A stretch of 34,319 nt of DNA. Source: Syntrophobacteraceae bacterium (lineage in GTDB: Bacteria; Desulfobacterota; Syntrophobacteria; Syntrophobacterales; Syntrophobacteraceae). Both the position numbers and the translations under genes were made by a program. The DNA is taken from contig JARKQW010000029.1 of the NCBI GenBank assembly GCA_029974695.1, positions 1-34,319 of the forward strand, written 5' to 3'. This document shows, in pieces, positions 1 to 10,121 of this stretch (its first letter is position 1; every line of letters starts with the position of its first letter). The notes below the pieces were generated by a model. The model ran no database searches and had not been told where the DNA came from. It saw only the letters and a list, made by a program, of their open reading frames with translations.

Positions 1-131
1 ATCGGGAAGAGAGGGTCCGTTGCCCGTTGACGACGGAAGATGCGCTCGAGGAGGCGCCGACGGCTCCGTGGTCATGGAGAAAATGCGAAACCCCGGGGAT
101 CCGCCTTTTTCTTCCGACGAAAGAAAGGTCT

Positions 132-1796
<1,665 letters not shown>

Positions 1797-1826
1797 TCAG
1801 AAGACGGGATGAAAGAATCGCCGGGT

Positions 1827-2114
1827 CTATTCAATGACCGCCAGGATGTCATCTTCCCGCATGATGAGGAGCTCTTCGCCTTCCACCTTGATCTCGTTGC
1901 CGGCGTATTTGCTGAAGAGCACACGATCGCCCGCTTTGACGTCCAGTGGTCTTCGGCTGCCGTCCTCCATCAGCTTTCCGTTGCCGACGGCGAGGACTTC
2001 TCCCTGCACGGGTTTTTCCTTGGCGGTGTCGGGGATGATGATTCCCCCGGCCGTCTTCTGTTCTTCCTCGGTTCGCCTGACCACAACTCGATCATTGAGC
2101 GGTTTCAGTTTCAT
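1827..2114 (-). CDS. groS: 10 kDa co-chaperonin GroES
   Basis: GroES caps the GroEL ring. The 95-residue product starts [14 protein letters not shown] and contains the mobile-loop region [19 protein letters not shown] and the typical [20 protein letters not shown] and ILAVIE C-terminal strands. The frame stays open 47 codons further upstream, to 2255. The start at 2114 is chosen because homology begins exactly there and because the ATG is preceded by GGAAAGGAG at good spacing. The leader of about 140 bases contains no recognised gene. This is the first gene of the groES-groEL operon, controlled by the CIRCE element upstream. Confidence 0.97.
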   Translation of the reverse strand: MKLKPLNDRVVVRRTEEEQKTAGGIIIPDTAKEKPVQGEVLAVGNGKLMEDGSRRPLDVKAGDRVLFSKYAGNEIKVEGEELLIMREDDILAVIE

Positions 2115-2248
2115 GGATTCGGCTCCTTTCCAATTCGTCAGTACACCAGTTGGGATTTGAACGAAGGCGGGGACCCGGCTTCTTCCGGGAGGGCCCCTTT
2201 TGTTCGGCTCTTCAAGCCGATTGCGAGGGCACACACCGCCCTCTTCTA

Positions 2249-2275
2249 TTAGCACTCAGACTTAGTGAGTGCTTA
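2249..2275 (-). promoter_or_regulatory. CIRCE operator (HrcA binding site) of groESL
   Basis: On the plus strand the site reads TTAGCACTC, nine bases, GAGTGCTTA. The CIRCE consensus is TTAGCACTC-N9-GAGTGCTAA, so 17 of 18 arm positions match. HrcA, the heat-shock repressor, is the known ligand of this element in many bacteria; no hrcA gene is in the window. The element overlaps the -10 box of the groESL promoter and contains the stop codon of the upstream kinase gene (2262-2264). Confidence 0.95.
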
Positions 2276-3968
2276 TAATCATTCGTGGATTGCTTTGCAA
2301 GGGGGAAGAAGTGGGGATGGGGAAAAAAAGTGAAAAGGTGGTGCCCCCCTCATCGTGGTGAGTCACCTCGATACGCCCGCCGGCATTTTCCACCAGTTGA
2401 TAGACGATGCTGAGTCCCAGGCCGGTTCCGCTCTGCTTGGTGGTGAAAAACGGCTCGAAGACCCGGTCCCGAATCTCCGCCGAAATCCCTTGCCCCCGGT
2501 CTCGAATATCAATGCGGGCCTCGGGTACCGGGGAATCTTTCCTCGAGCTCCGGCTCACCCGGATGGACAGGTCTCCGCCGTCCGGCATCGCTTCCAGGGC
2601 ATTCACCAGTAGATTCCAGAGAATCTGTTGAAAATGATGAGGGTCCAGGGACAAGGTAGGACCGTCGTCAAAAACGGTCCGGATTCGATGGAGGACAGAA
2701 ACCCTCTCTCGCGATCTCAACAAGGCCACGACCTCCCGGATCGCGGAACACACCGACAGGTCCTCGATCCTTCCGGGCTTTCTGGACCCCTTTGCCAACC
2801 ACAAGAAATCGTTGACCAGGTCTTTGATCCGGAGGATCTCTCGATCCACGATGTCCATGAGCCTCGATTGGATCGAATCCGCCTGGATTTCCCCCCGCAG
2901 CATTTGGAAGGACCCGCTCATGGCCGCCAACGGGTTCTTGATTTCATGGGCGATTTCCGCCGCGATCTTCCCGGCAAAGGCCAGCCGTTCCATCCGCCGC
3001 ACGTGATCTTCCATGGCCTTAAGATGGGTTAGGTCATGAAAGATGACGATCCAGCCGGAGACCCCCCCGTCCCCTTCCTGGAGAACCGAAACCGTGTACC
3101 CCAGGGTCAGGTCCTCCCCATCGGGTCGACGGTAGTGGATTTCCTTTCTTCTCGTGCTGCGTACGGCCGAAGAAAGGGACGACGGGACCTCCCGGGACCA
3201 GTCGACGGGATTCACCGAAGAAAATACCTCTTGGAGGGGCCGCCCCCGAAGTTCTTCCGCCTTCAAACCCAGCGTCTCCAGGGCCGCCCGATTCCAGAAA
3301 AGCACCGTGCCCTTCTCGTCGATGGTGAGGAGTCCGCTGCTTATGCTTTCGACAATGTTGCGATGCAGGGCCTCCAGTTGTCGCAGGTCCGATTTCTGCT
3401 TTTCCACCTGACGACTCGAACTCCTCAGCTCTTCGGCGAGATATCCGCTGAGATAGGCCACCAGGTAAAACCCCGCAATGCTCATGAGTATGGTGATGAA
3501 ATAGGTGCCGGAGTCCCTCAGGTGGGTGGTGTCGGCCACGATCTGCAGGGGAGAGATCCAGCCGAAGTATTGAAGATCGAGAAGGAATCCGTAGGAAAGG
3601 CTGCACATGGAGGCGGTGAGGAGGCTCCCCCGACGTTGCAGCAGGAGGGCGGCACTGATGATGACCGGCATGTAGAGAAACGCAAAGAGGCTCTCGATCC
3701 CTCCCGAAAGAAAGATCAGGACCGTCACCGCTTCCACGTCGAAAAAGAGCTGAATGTAGCCGAACCGTTCCAGGTGCCGGATGTGTTTCAAGCTGACCGC
3801 GGCCACGATGGTGAAGAGGAAGATCACCATGGCAAAGAAGTACAGGGGCTGAATACGAGCGGCCAGGAGGTCCCCCTCCCGGCGACTCTGCACCACCAGG
3901 GTGAGCACCAGAAAGAAGACCCCGAGCAGGAGGCGGAAGAGGAGGAGCCCCTGGATCTTGCGCTTCAT
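2262..3968 (-). CDS. pilS: PilS-like membrane sensor histidine kinase
   Basis: Probable sensor kinase of the PilS/NtrB type, which senses a membrane or pilin signal and phosphorylates an NtrC-type regulator. The N-terminal 180 residues hold about six hydrophobic segments, followed by a linker helix, a PAS domain (about residues 200-315), a HisKA box with AHEIKNPLAAM (His341) and a HATPase domain with DRGQGI, FEPFFTTK and GTGLGLSIV. The ATG at 3968 is preferred because GGAG lies six bases upstream and the first membrane segment follows. A GTG at 4019 would add 17 residues and begin six bases after the pilC stop. It follows pilC in the same direction. A pilR-type regulator gene, the usual next gene, is absent; groES follows. 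The last codons overlap the groESL promoter and CIRCE. Confidence 0.85.
   Translation of the reverse strand: MKRKIQGLLLFRLLLGVFFLVLTLVVQSRREGDLLAARIQPLYFFAMVIFLFTIVAAVSLKHIRHLERFGYIQLFFDVEAVTVLIFLSGGIESLFAFLYMPVIISAALLLQRRGSLLTASMCSLSYGFLLDLQYFGWISPLQIVADTTHLRDSGTYFITILMSIAGFYLVAYLSGYLAEELRSSSRQVEKQKSDLRQLEALHRNIVESISSGLLTIDEKGTVLFWNRAALETLGLKAEELRGRPLQEVFSSVNPVDWSREVPSSLSSAVRSTRRKEIHYRRPDGEDLTLGYTVSVLQEGDGGVSGWIVIFHDLTHLKAMEDHVRRMERLAFAGKIAAEIAHEIKNPLAAMSGSFQMLRGEIQADSIQSRLMDIVDREILRIKDLVNDFLWLAKGSRKPGRIEDLSVCSAIREVVALLRSRERVSVLHRIRTVFDDGPTLSLDPHHFQQILWNLLVNALEAMPDGGDLSIRVSRSSRKDSPVPEARIDIRDRGQGISAEIRDRVFEPFFTTKQSGTGLGLSIVYQLVENAGGRIEVTHHDEGGTTFSLFFPIPTSSPLQSNPRMIISTH
2272..2300 (-). promoter_or_regulatory. 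Housekeeping-sigma promoter of groESL
   Basis: Read on the minus strand, TTGCAA (2295-2300) and TATAAG (2272-2277) are separated by exactly 17 bases. They sit immediately upstream of, and overlap, the CIRCE operator. Both hexamers lie within the coding sequence of the upstream sensor kinase gene. Confidence 0.7.
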
Positions 3969-4025
3969 GGAGAGCTCCGTGCGGGCGGATGGGGGCTGTG
4001 CATCCCATTCGGGAGACACGGGGCC

Positions 4026-5240
4026 CTATCCTCGACCCACCACGTCCGCGATCTGGAAAATGGGCAGGTACATGGCAATGAGCAGAAATCCGATGGTGAC
4101 CCCCAAAAACACGATCATGAGGGGCTCGAGCATGGAGGTGAGGGCTTCCACGGCGATGTCCACTTCCTCGTCGTAGAAGTCCGCGATTTTGCTCAGCATC
4201 TGGTCCAGGGCGCCGGTGGCCTCACCGATGGCAATCATCTGGGTGACCATGGGAGGAAACACGGCGGTTTCTTCCAGAGGCTCGGCCACGGTGCGGCCTT
4301 CGGCGATGGCGGCCCGTGCCTTGCGAATGGCCCGTTCGATGACCGTATTTCCCGAGGTGGCCGCAACGATGTCCAGGCCTTCCAGGATGGGCACGCCGCT
4401 CGAGAGCATGGTTCCCAGGGTCCGGGTGAATCGGGCCACCGCCACCTTGCGAATGAGAATGCCGAAGACCGGGGCCTTGAGGAAAAGGCGGTCCGTGATG
4501 TCCCGGCCCTTCTCCGTCTTGCGCACCCGCTTGAGCAGAAAAATGAGAACGATCAGGCCCAGGACCATCCAATGGAAATAGGCCTTGGTGAAATCGCTGA
4601 CGTTCATGACAAACAGGGTGAGGGCCGGCAGCTTTGCCCCGGCATCCTTGAAAAGGCCTGCGAAAACGGGGATCACGTAAATGAGGATGACGGCCACGAC
4701 GATGATGGCGATGGCCACGACGATGATGGGGTAAGTCATCGCCCCTTTGACCTTCTTCTTGAGGTTGGCCACTTTTTCGATGTAAGCCGCCAGGCGGCCC
4801 AGGATGGTGTCCAAAATGCCGCCCGCCTCCCCCGCCGCCACCAGGTTGACGAAAAGATCGTCAAAGGCCTTGGGATGCTTTCGAATGGCATCGGACAGGG
4901 TCGCCCCTTCCTCCACGTCCACCTTCACCTGTTTGACGATCCTTCGAAAGGTGGGATTCTCCTGCTGTTCCCGGAGGATTTCCAGGGCCTGCACCAGGGG
5001 TAGACCGGCATCGATCATGGTGGCAAACTGCCGCACGAAGATCACCAGGTCCCGTTCCTTGATCTTTGCCTGCAGGAAAGGAAGGTACTCGCTGAGGTCC
5101 TTGGGCTTCTGTTTTAGGCTTGTGATGTTGATGCCTTTGCGAGTCAGAAGTTGCTGGGCGATGCCGGGATTGTCCGCTTCCATTTCCCCTTTTTGCTTCT
5201 TCCCGGCCCGGTCTGTTCCTTTCCAAAGATAAATAGGCAT
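4026..5240 (-). CDS. pilC: Type IV pilus inner-membrane platform protein PilC
   Basis: PilC/GspF-family polytopic protein that couples the pilus motor ATPases to pilin assembly in the inner membrane. The 404 residues match the usual length. It starts MPIYLWKGTDRAGKKQKGEM, typical of PilC, and has two GspF repeats. The first (about residues 70-190) includes FVRQFATMIDAGLPLVQALE. The second (about 270-395) includes FTRTLGTMLSSGVPILEGLD. Membrane segments are visible near residues 170-195, 220-240 and 375-395. It lies between pilB (54 bases upstream) and pilS (6 to 57 bases downstream, depending on the pilS start), so one operon is likely. Confidence 0.95.
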   Translation of the reverse strand: MPIYLWKGTDRAGKKQKGEMEADNPGIAQQLLTRKGINITSLKQKPKDLSEYLPFLQAKIKERDLVIFVRQFATMIDAGLPLVQALEILREQQENPTFRRIVKQVKVDVEEGATLSDAIRKHPKAFDDLFVNLVAAGEAGGILDTILGRLAAYIEKVANLKKKVKGAMTYPIIVVAIAIIVVAVILIYVIPVFAGLFKDAGAKLPALTLFVMNVSDFTKAYFHWMVLGLIVLIFLLKRVRKTEKGRDITDRLFLKAPVFGILIRKVAVARFTRTLGTMLSSGVPILEGLDIVAATSGNTVIERAIRKARAAIAEGRTVAEPLEETAVFPPMVTQMIAIGEATGALDQMLSKIADFYDEEVDIAVEALTSMLEPLMIVFLGVTIGFLLIAMYLPIFQIADVVGRG

Positions 5241-5294
5241 GAGTCTCTCCTGTTGGGGCGGAGGGGTCGGCCGCCGTGACGCCTTCCCCGGCCA

Positions 5295-6989
5295 CTAATC
5301 CTTGACGGAACAACGGATCACTTCCTCGATGGAAGTAATTCCGGCCTTGAGCTTGTTGATGCCGCTGCGCCGGAGAGTCACCATTCCCAGCCGAACCGAT
5401 TCCTTCTTGATCTCCGCCGAGGAGGCCCCCAAGAGCACCAGTTCCCGGATGGGATCGTGCATCGGCATGACTTCATACAGGGCGATTCTGCCCCGGTATC
5501 CCGTATGATTGCATACGGGACAGCCCTTTCCCAGGTAACAGGCAAAAGACCCCAGCTCGTCTTCTCGAACCTCCAGGTCCAGCAACGCTTCCGGCGGAAC
5601 GTTTTCCTCGATGCGGCATTCCGTGCAAACCCGGCGGGCCAGCCGCTGGGCCACCACCAGGTTGACCGCGGAGGACACCAGGAAGGATTCCACCCCCATG
5701 TTCAGGAGCCGACTGATGGTGCTGGGGGCATCATTGGTGTGAAGGGTGCTCAGGACCAGGTGACCGGTCAATGCGGCCTTGATCCCGATTTCCGCGGTCT
5801 CGAAATCCCGGATTTCCCCCACCATGATGATGTCCGGGTCCTGCCTCAAAAACGAGCGCAAAGCCGAAGCGAAATTGAGCCCGATGGCATCCAGGATCTG
5901 CACCTGGTTGATCCCGGGAAGGTTGAATTCCACGGGGTCTTCCGCCGTGGATATGTTGTGACTGGTCTTGTTCAGCTCCGCCAAGGCACTGTACAGCGTG
6001 GTCGTCTTCCCGCTCCCCGTGGGACCGGTGACCAGTACCATGCCGTAGGGGGCATGAATGGCGGAACGGAAGGCCTTGTACTGGGATTCTTCGAAACCCA
6101 ACTTGGTCATGTCCACCTGGAGGTTGGACTTGTCCAGGAGCCGAAGGACCACCTTTTCTCCAAACAGGGTCGGGAGAACCGACACCCGGAAATCCATCTC
6201 CTTGCCCTTGGCCTTGAGCTTGATGCGCCCGTCCTGGGGAAGCCTCCGTTCGGCAATATCGAGCCGGCTCATGATCTTGATTCGCGAAATGATGGCATTG
6301 CGCAGGGCCAGGGGAGGACGCATGATCTCGTGGAGCATTCCGTCGATGCGAAAACGCACCCGCATCATCTTTTCGTAGGGCTCCACGTGGATGTCGCTTG
6401 CCTGCTTTCGGATGGCGTCCATGAGGATGAGGTTCACCAGTTTTACCACCGGCGCCTGTTCCGCCGCATCCTCGAGGAAGGACAGGTCCACGTCCTCCTG
6501 GGATTCCACCACATCGACGTCCACCTCTTCCTTGAGCATGCCCAGCATGTCTTCGATGTTTTCATCGGCCCCGTAATGCTGACCGATGATCTTCTTGATG
6601 GACGTCTCCGAGGCCACGTGGACGTGGATGTTCTTTCGGGTGAGGAAGCGGATGTCGTCGATGACGAACAGGTTTCCCGGGTCCGCCATGGCCACGTTCA
6701 GGGTGTTGCCCATGATGCCGAAGGGAATTGCCTGGTATTTTTGAGCGACATCCATGGGAATCAGGCTGATGACGGCCTTGGGGACCGAAAGTTTCGCCAG
6801 GTTTACCTCGGGGACATGGAACTGGCGCGCCAAGAACCCCACCAGGGTGTCTTCGCCGATCATCCCCAGCCTGATGAGCACGGCCCCGATGCGCTCCCCG
6901 GTCTGGTTGTGCTCTTCCAGGGCACGAGCCAGCTGGTCGTTGTCGAGCAACCCTTCGGAAACCAACAATTCGCCGATCTTCTTGGACAC
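5295..6989 (-). CDS. pilB: Type IV pilus assembly ATPase PilB
   Basis: Hexameric cytoplasmic ATPase driving pilus extension (GspE/PilB family). The 564-residue product has an N-terminal MshEN/GspE_N region (residues 1-140) and a C-terminal ATPase. Walker A GPTGSGKT is at 322-329, the Asp box AEDPVEF at 349-355, Walker B DPDIIMVGEIRD at 384-395 and the His box GHLVLSTLHTNDA at 409-421. A zinc-binding cysteine set is at 455, 458, 490 and 493. The start is GTG at 6989, with only a weak ribosome site (GAAGG about 12 bases upstream). It is the first gene of the pilB-pilC-pilS set. A GspE of a type II secretion system is less likely because pilS and a PilC-type platform protein follow. Confidence 0.95.
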   Translation of the reverse strand: MSKKIGELLVSEGLLDNDQLARALEEHNQTGERIGAVLIRLGMIGEDTLVGFLARQFHVPEVNLAKLSVPKAVISLIPMDVAQKYQAIPFGIMGNTLNVAMADPGNLFVIDDIRFLTRKNIHVHVASETSIKKIIGQHYGADENIEDMLGMLKEEVDVDVVESQEDVDLSFLEDAAEQAPVVKLVNLILMDAIRKQASDIHVEPYEKMMRVRFRIDGMLHEIMRPPLALRNAIISRIKIMSRLDIAERRLPQDGRIKLKAKGKEMDFRVSVLPTLFGEKVVLRLLDKSNLQVDMTKLGFEESQYKAFRSAIHAPYGMVLVTGPTGSGKTTTLYSALAELNKTSHNISTAEDPVEFNLPGINQVQILDAIGLNFASALRSFLRQDPDIIMVGEIRDFETAEIGIKAALTGHLVLSTLHTNDAPSTISRLLNMGVESFLVSSAVNLVVAQRLARRVCTECRIEENVPPEALLDLEVREDELGSFACYLGKGCPVCNHTGYRGRIALYEVMPMHDPIRELVLLGASSAEIKKESVRLGMVTLRRSGINKLKAGITSIEEVIRCSVKD

Positions 6990-7079
6990 GAACGCTTAAC
7001 CCTTCTCTGAACGTCGCCGCCTGTTCGGATTCTCAGGTTTCTCCGGCATCGACCCTTCCCCGAAACGCTCTCCCATTAT

Positions 7080-7100
7080 CGCATCGTGGGTTTTGATGCG
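7080..7100. promoter_or_regulatory. Inverted repeat between divergent pilB and PxxKW genes
   Basis: CGCATC (7080-7085) and GATGCG (7095-7100) form a perfect six-base inverted repeat around nine bases. It lies between pilB, which reads left, and the small cysteine-rich gene, which reads right. The position suits a shared operator. A GATAAT sequence on the minus strand at 7074-7079 could be a -10 box for pilB. The binding protein is unknown. Confidence 0.35.
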
Positions 7101-7137
7101 CCACGAGATTTTGGGCCGATACGGACGATCAAAAGGC

Positions 7138-7165
7138 TTGACAGGGCCGAATTCCTGGTTATTAT
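7138..7165 (+). promoter_or_regulatory. Strong housekeeping promoter of the PxxKW gene
   Basis: A perfect TTGACA (7138-7143) is followed after 16 bases by TATTAT (7160-7165), a five-of-six match to TATAAT. The hexamers are about 55 bases upstream of the ATG at 7221, which has its own GGAGG (7208-7212). Confidence 0.7.
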
Positions 7166-7220
7166 TCGCTGCAATTTTCCTGGAGGATGGACCAAAATAT
7201 CAGATTCGGAGGTATTTGTC

Positions 7221-7508
7221 ATGATTTGTGCCACTGTGAAGGCCGGTTCGGAATGCGCCTTCATGACCAAAAGCGGTTGCGGGTTCAACGGGGGCTCCTG
7301 TCATCCCATTGTGGATCAGTGTGAAGGTTGTCAGCGAGTGGTGGATTTGGCCTCGGGAAGATACTGCAACAGTTACCCCAATCCTGCGGCCAAGTGGAGG
7401 ACCAGCGTGTGCAACTTCGCCAGCCACGCCAAGGCGTCCACCCAGGCGCAACAGCAAGCGAAAATCAACCCCCTCAAGGCCTCGAAGCGAAGCACCAAGC
7501 GAAAGTAA
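7221..7508 (+). CDS. PxxKW family cysteine-rich small protein
   Basis: A 95-residue protein of unknown function with eight cysteines (3, 12, 20, 27, 34, 37, 49, 64), including CEGC (34-37), and the PNPAAKW motif (53-59) that names the PxxKW family of cysteine-rich proteins known from deltaproteobacteria. The C-terminal 25 residues are Lys/Gln/Ser-rich and cysteine-free. The frame is open further upstream to 7086, but the ATG at 7221 has GGAGG at eight-base spacing and removes a leader that would contain the promoter. The cysteine pattern suggests metal or iron-sulfur binding, which is inference. It is monocistronic: a good promoter precedes it and a long inverted repeat follows. Confidence 0.85.
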   Translation: MICATVKAGSECAFMTKSGCGFNGGSCHPIVDQCEGCQRVVDLASGRYCNSYPNPAAKWRTSVCNFASHAKASTQAQQQAKINPLKASKRSTKRK

Positions 7509-7811
7509 CGGATCATTGGGAGAGGTGGGAGTGATCCGTCCGGCCGGCCGGAACGAGTCCCCCTCGATGTCATTGCTCTCACTTCCCAATGACACCCTTT
7601 CAGGGGCACCTCTTTTCTATCGGAATCCCCCGGGAAAATCTTCATCGAATCCTGCCTGCGGAAATCGGCGCAAACCCTCGCCCCGAGATGCCTTCGGCTT
7701 TGTATGTGCTTTTACCGCCGGGACGGGTTATGGTATTCTCACTCAAGGCAGGAGATTTCAACCCATCGGCCTGTGTTTTTGGCCGGGAAGTGTCGCAAGG
7801 ATACGGGGACG
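7509..7811. other. Intergenic region with long-range inverted repeat
   Basis: About 300 bases with no credible gene. TCATTGGGA (7513-7521) and TCCCAATGA (7584-7592) form a perfect nine-base inverted repeat enclosing 62 bases. Inside it are a second hairpin, CGGATCA to TGATCCG (7510-7536), and the palindrome TCCGGCCGGCCGGA (7538-7551). There is no T tract, so intrinsic termination is uncertain. I could not identify a convincing promoter for the following porA gene. Confidence 0.4.
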
Positions 7812-9044
7812 ATGCCAAGAAAGGATTCCAACACAGTGGAGCGCACACTTATTTTGACGGGCACTCAGGCAGCCGCTCTGGCTGCCAGGCTTTCTCGCGT
7901 TCAGGTGATCACCGCCTATCCGATCACGCCGCAATCCAAGATCCCCGAGATCTTATCCGAGTACGTGGAGAAGGGAGAGCTCCAGGCCGAGTTCGTGCGG
8001 GTGGAGAGCGAACATTCCGCCATGGGGGTCTGTATTTCCGCCTCCCTGGTGGGGGCCAGGGTGTTTACGGCCACCGCCGCCAACGGGTTGGCCTATATGC
8101 ACGAGCAGCTGCACTGGGCCGCCGGGGCGCGCCTTCCCATCGTGATGCCGGTCACCAACCGCGGCCTGGGGGCCCCGTGGACCATCCTGAACGACATGCA
8201 GGATACCCTCTCCCAGCGGGATACGGGTTGGATTCAATTCCACTGCATGAACAACCAGGAGGTGTTGGACAAGATCATCCTGGCCTACCGGGTTGCCGAA
8301 CAGATCATGGTTCCCATCATGGTCTGTTTTGACGGCTTCCGGCTTTCCCACACCATGATGCCCGTCTCCGTTCCCCCCCAGGACCGGGTGGATGCCTTCC
8401 TGCCGCCCTACCGCACCCCGTACGAACTCAGTCCTCACAATCCCGTAAACATCAACCCCGTGGTCATGTCGGACCCCTTGCCCGACAGCCGGGGAAGGCT
8501 TTGTCCCAGCTACATGGGCTTTCGTTTTCGGCTGCAGGAGGAGCTCGAGTCGGCACTTGCCGTGATCGCGGATGCAGGGCGCCGGTTCGGGGAGTTCACC
8601 GGCCGTTTTTACGACGACGTGCTGTATCGCTACCGGGCGCAGGATGCGGACGTTCTTTTCGTCACCATGGGCTCTCTTTCCAGTGAAGCGACCGACGCCG
8701 CGGACCTGCTCCGGGAAGAGGGCGTGAAGGCGGGAGTGGTCGGCCTGGGGGTCTATCGACCCTTTCCCGCCCGGGAATTGGCCGAGGCCGTGCAAAACGC
8801 AAAGGGAATCGCCGTCCTGGAAAAGGGGATCAGTTACGGCTACGAAGGAGCCCTGGCCACGGAGCTCAAGGCGGCCCTTTTTAGCCACAACGGCCGTCGC
8901 CCCACCCTTCACAACTACATCCTGGGTCTGGGGGGAAAAGACGTTAAGCCCTCGGACCTGACGGGACCGGCCAGGGAAGTCATGGAATCCGCTCACAAAG
9001 GGATTCGGCAGGAAAAACCCCGCTGGCTGGGGTACGGAATCTGA
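7812..9044 (+). CDS. 2-oxoacid:ferredoxin oxidoreductase, alpha subunit (PorA-like)
   Basis: Alpha subunit of the pyruvate/2-ketoacid:ferredoxin oxidoreductase family, which oxidatively decarboxylates 2-oxoacids to acyl-CoA and reduces ferredoxin, or runs in reverse. The 410-residue product has the pyrimidine-binding domain with the family segment AYPITPQSKIPE (about 33-44), ESEHSAMG, FTATAANGLAYMHEQ and PIVMPVTNRGLGAPW, then the transketolase C-terminal-like domain (about 270-400). ATG 7812 is chosen because homology starts about 15 residues later; the frame is open upstream to 7704. The beta-subunit gene follows after 34 bases. The gamma and delta (ferredoxin-like) subunits normally encoded beside it are absent. 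Substrate cannot be assigned from sequence; pyruvate or a branched-chain 2-oxoacid are possible. Confidence 0.9.
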   Translation: MPRKDSNTVERTLILTGTQAAALAARLSRVQVITAYPITPQSKIPEILSEYVEKGELQAEFVRVESEHSAMGVCISASLVGARVFTATAANGLAYMHEQLHWAAGARLPIVMPVTNRGLGAPWTILNDMQDTLSQRDTGWIQFHCMNNQEVLDKIILAYRVAEQIMVPIMVCFDGFRLSHTMMPVSVPPQDRVDAFLPPYRTPYELSPHNPVNINPVVMSDPLPDSRGRLCPSYMGFRFRLQEELESALAVIADAGRRFGEFTGRFYDDVLYRYRAQDADVLFVTMGSLSSEATDAADLLREEGVKAGVVGLGVYRPFPARELAEAVQNAKGIAVLEKGISYGYEGALATELKAALFSHNGRRPTLHNYILGLGGKDVKPSDLTGPAREVMESAHKGIRQEKPRWLGYGI

Positions 9045-9078
9045 TATTTCGCCAAGAGAAAGGGGCCAGGCAGGAACT

Positions 9079-9981
9079 ATGTCGACGACGATCATGGAAT
9101 TCCCCGACCAGGAATATATTCTCCCCGGCACCCGCACCTGTGCCGGTTGCGGCTTGCCCATTGCGTATCGCTATATCCTCAAGGCCTTAGGCCCAAAAAC
9201 CATCGTAACTCACCCCGCATGCTGCCTCACCATTTTGCACGGGATCTACCCCAGGACCCCCGTCGCCGTCAATGCGGTGAACAACACCTTTGCCAGCACG
9301 GCGGCTTCCGCTTCGGGATTGGCTGCAGGGCTCAAGGCGACGGGCCGGGAGGATTACACCGTCCTTGCCATGGCCGGTGACGGCGGGACCTTCGATATGG
9401 GCATCCAGGCCCTCAGCGGGGCCGCCGAGAGGGAAACGGATTTCATCTACGTATGCTACGACAACGAAGCCTACATGAACACCGGCGTCCAGCGATCCAG
9501 CGCCACCCCTTCGGGGGCTCTCACCACCACCACCGCCGTGGTGCCCAAGGAACAACCCAAGAAGGATTTCATCCAGATCATGGAGGCGCATCATCCCGCC
9601 TATCTCGCCACCACCTGTTCCTCCTTTCCTGGAGACCTCTACAACAAGTTCGCCAAGGCCAAGGACATCCGCGGGACCCGCTTCGTCCATCTCATGGTCC
9701 CCTGCCCGTCCGGCTGGGGATTTCCCACCAGGGACACGGTGAAAATCGGTAGACTGGCGGTGGAAACCGGGGTGGTCGTGCTCTACGAAGTGGAGCGCGG
9801 CGGGCCCATTCGCCTCACGGGCAAGAGCCTCAGCATGGCGCGAAGCGGCAGGAAGCGACCGGTGGAAGAATATCTTCGGCCTCAAGGTCGGTTCAAGAAA
9901 ATGACTCCCGAGCGGATCGCTCTTTTCCAGCAGGAGGTGGACCAACGGTGGGCGGGGCTCCTGCAACGGGCGGGATTCTAG
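9079..9981 (+). CDS. 2-oxoacid:ferredoxin oxidoreductase, beta subunit (PorB-like)
   Basis: TPP-binding beta subunit that pairs with the upstream alpha subunit. The 300-residue product has the thiamine diphosphate motif GDGGTFDMGIQALSGAAER beginning at residue 101 and the downstream YDNEAYMNTGVQRS segment that completes cofactor and Mg binding. Cysteines that fit ligands for the proximal 4Fe-4S cluster are seen at 21, 24, 48 or 49, and 209 (CAGC, PACC, VPCP). The ATG follows AGGA six bases upstream. It is the last gene of the plus-strand pair and converges on fabH. Electron acceptor and substrate are not visible here. Confidence 0.92.
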   Translation: MSTTIMEFPDQEYILPGTRTCAGCGLPIAYRYILKALGPKTIVTHPACCLTILHGIYPRTPVAVNAVNNTFASTAASASGLAAGLKATGREDYTVLAMAGDGGTFDMGIQALSGAAERETDFIYVCYDNEAYMNTGVQRSSATPSGALTTTTAVVPKEQPKKDFIQIMEAHHPAYLATTCSSFPGDLYNKFAKAKDIRGTRFVHLMVPCPSGWGFPTRDTVKIGRLAVETGVVVLYEVERGGPIRLTGKSLSMARSGRKRPVEEYLRPQGRFKKMTPERIALFQQEVDQRWAGLLQRAGF

Positions 9982-10121
9982 TTCCAGCAACGCGAAAAAG
10001 AACGCTCTTAACGGGTCGACGAGGGTCTCGTCCTCGGGGCGGAGGCCCGAACGGGACCCCAAGGTGTGCTACGAGCCCCGGCTTTCCTCGGGAGGACGGA
10101 GGGGGCCCCGTTTTCGGTTTT

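Noticed and set aside
3036-5003. A 655-codon plus-strand frame across pilS and pilC
   Set aside because: It spans two genes on the other strand, with His/Gly/Asp-rich low-complexity sequence typical of antisense translation.
9982-10121. Bidirectional terminator between porB and fabH
   Set aside because: GACGAG-GGT-CTCGTC forms a short hairpin, but no T tract follows on either strand; evidence is too weak to annotate.
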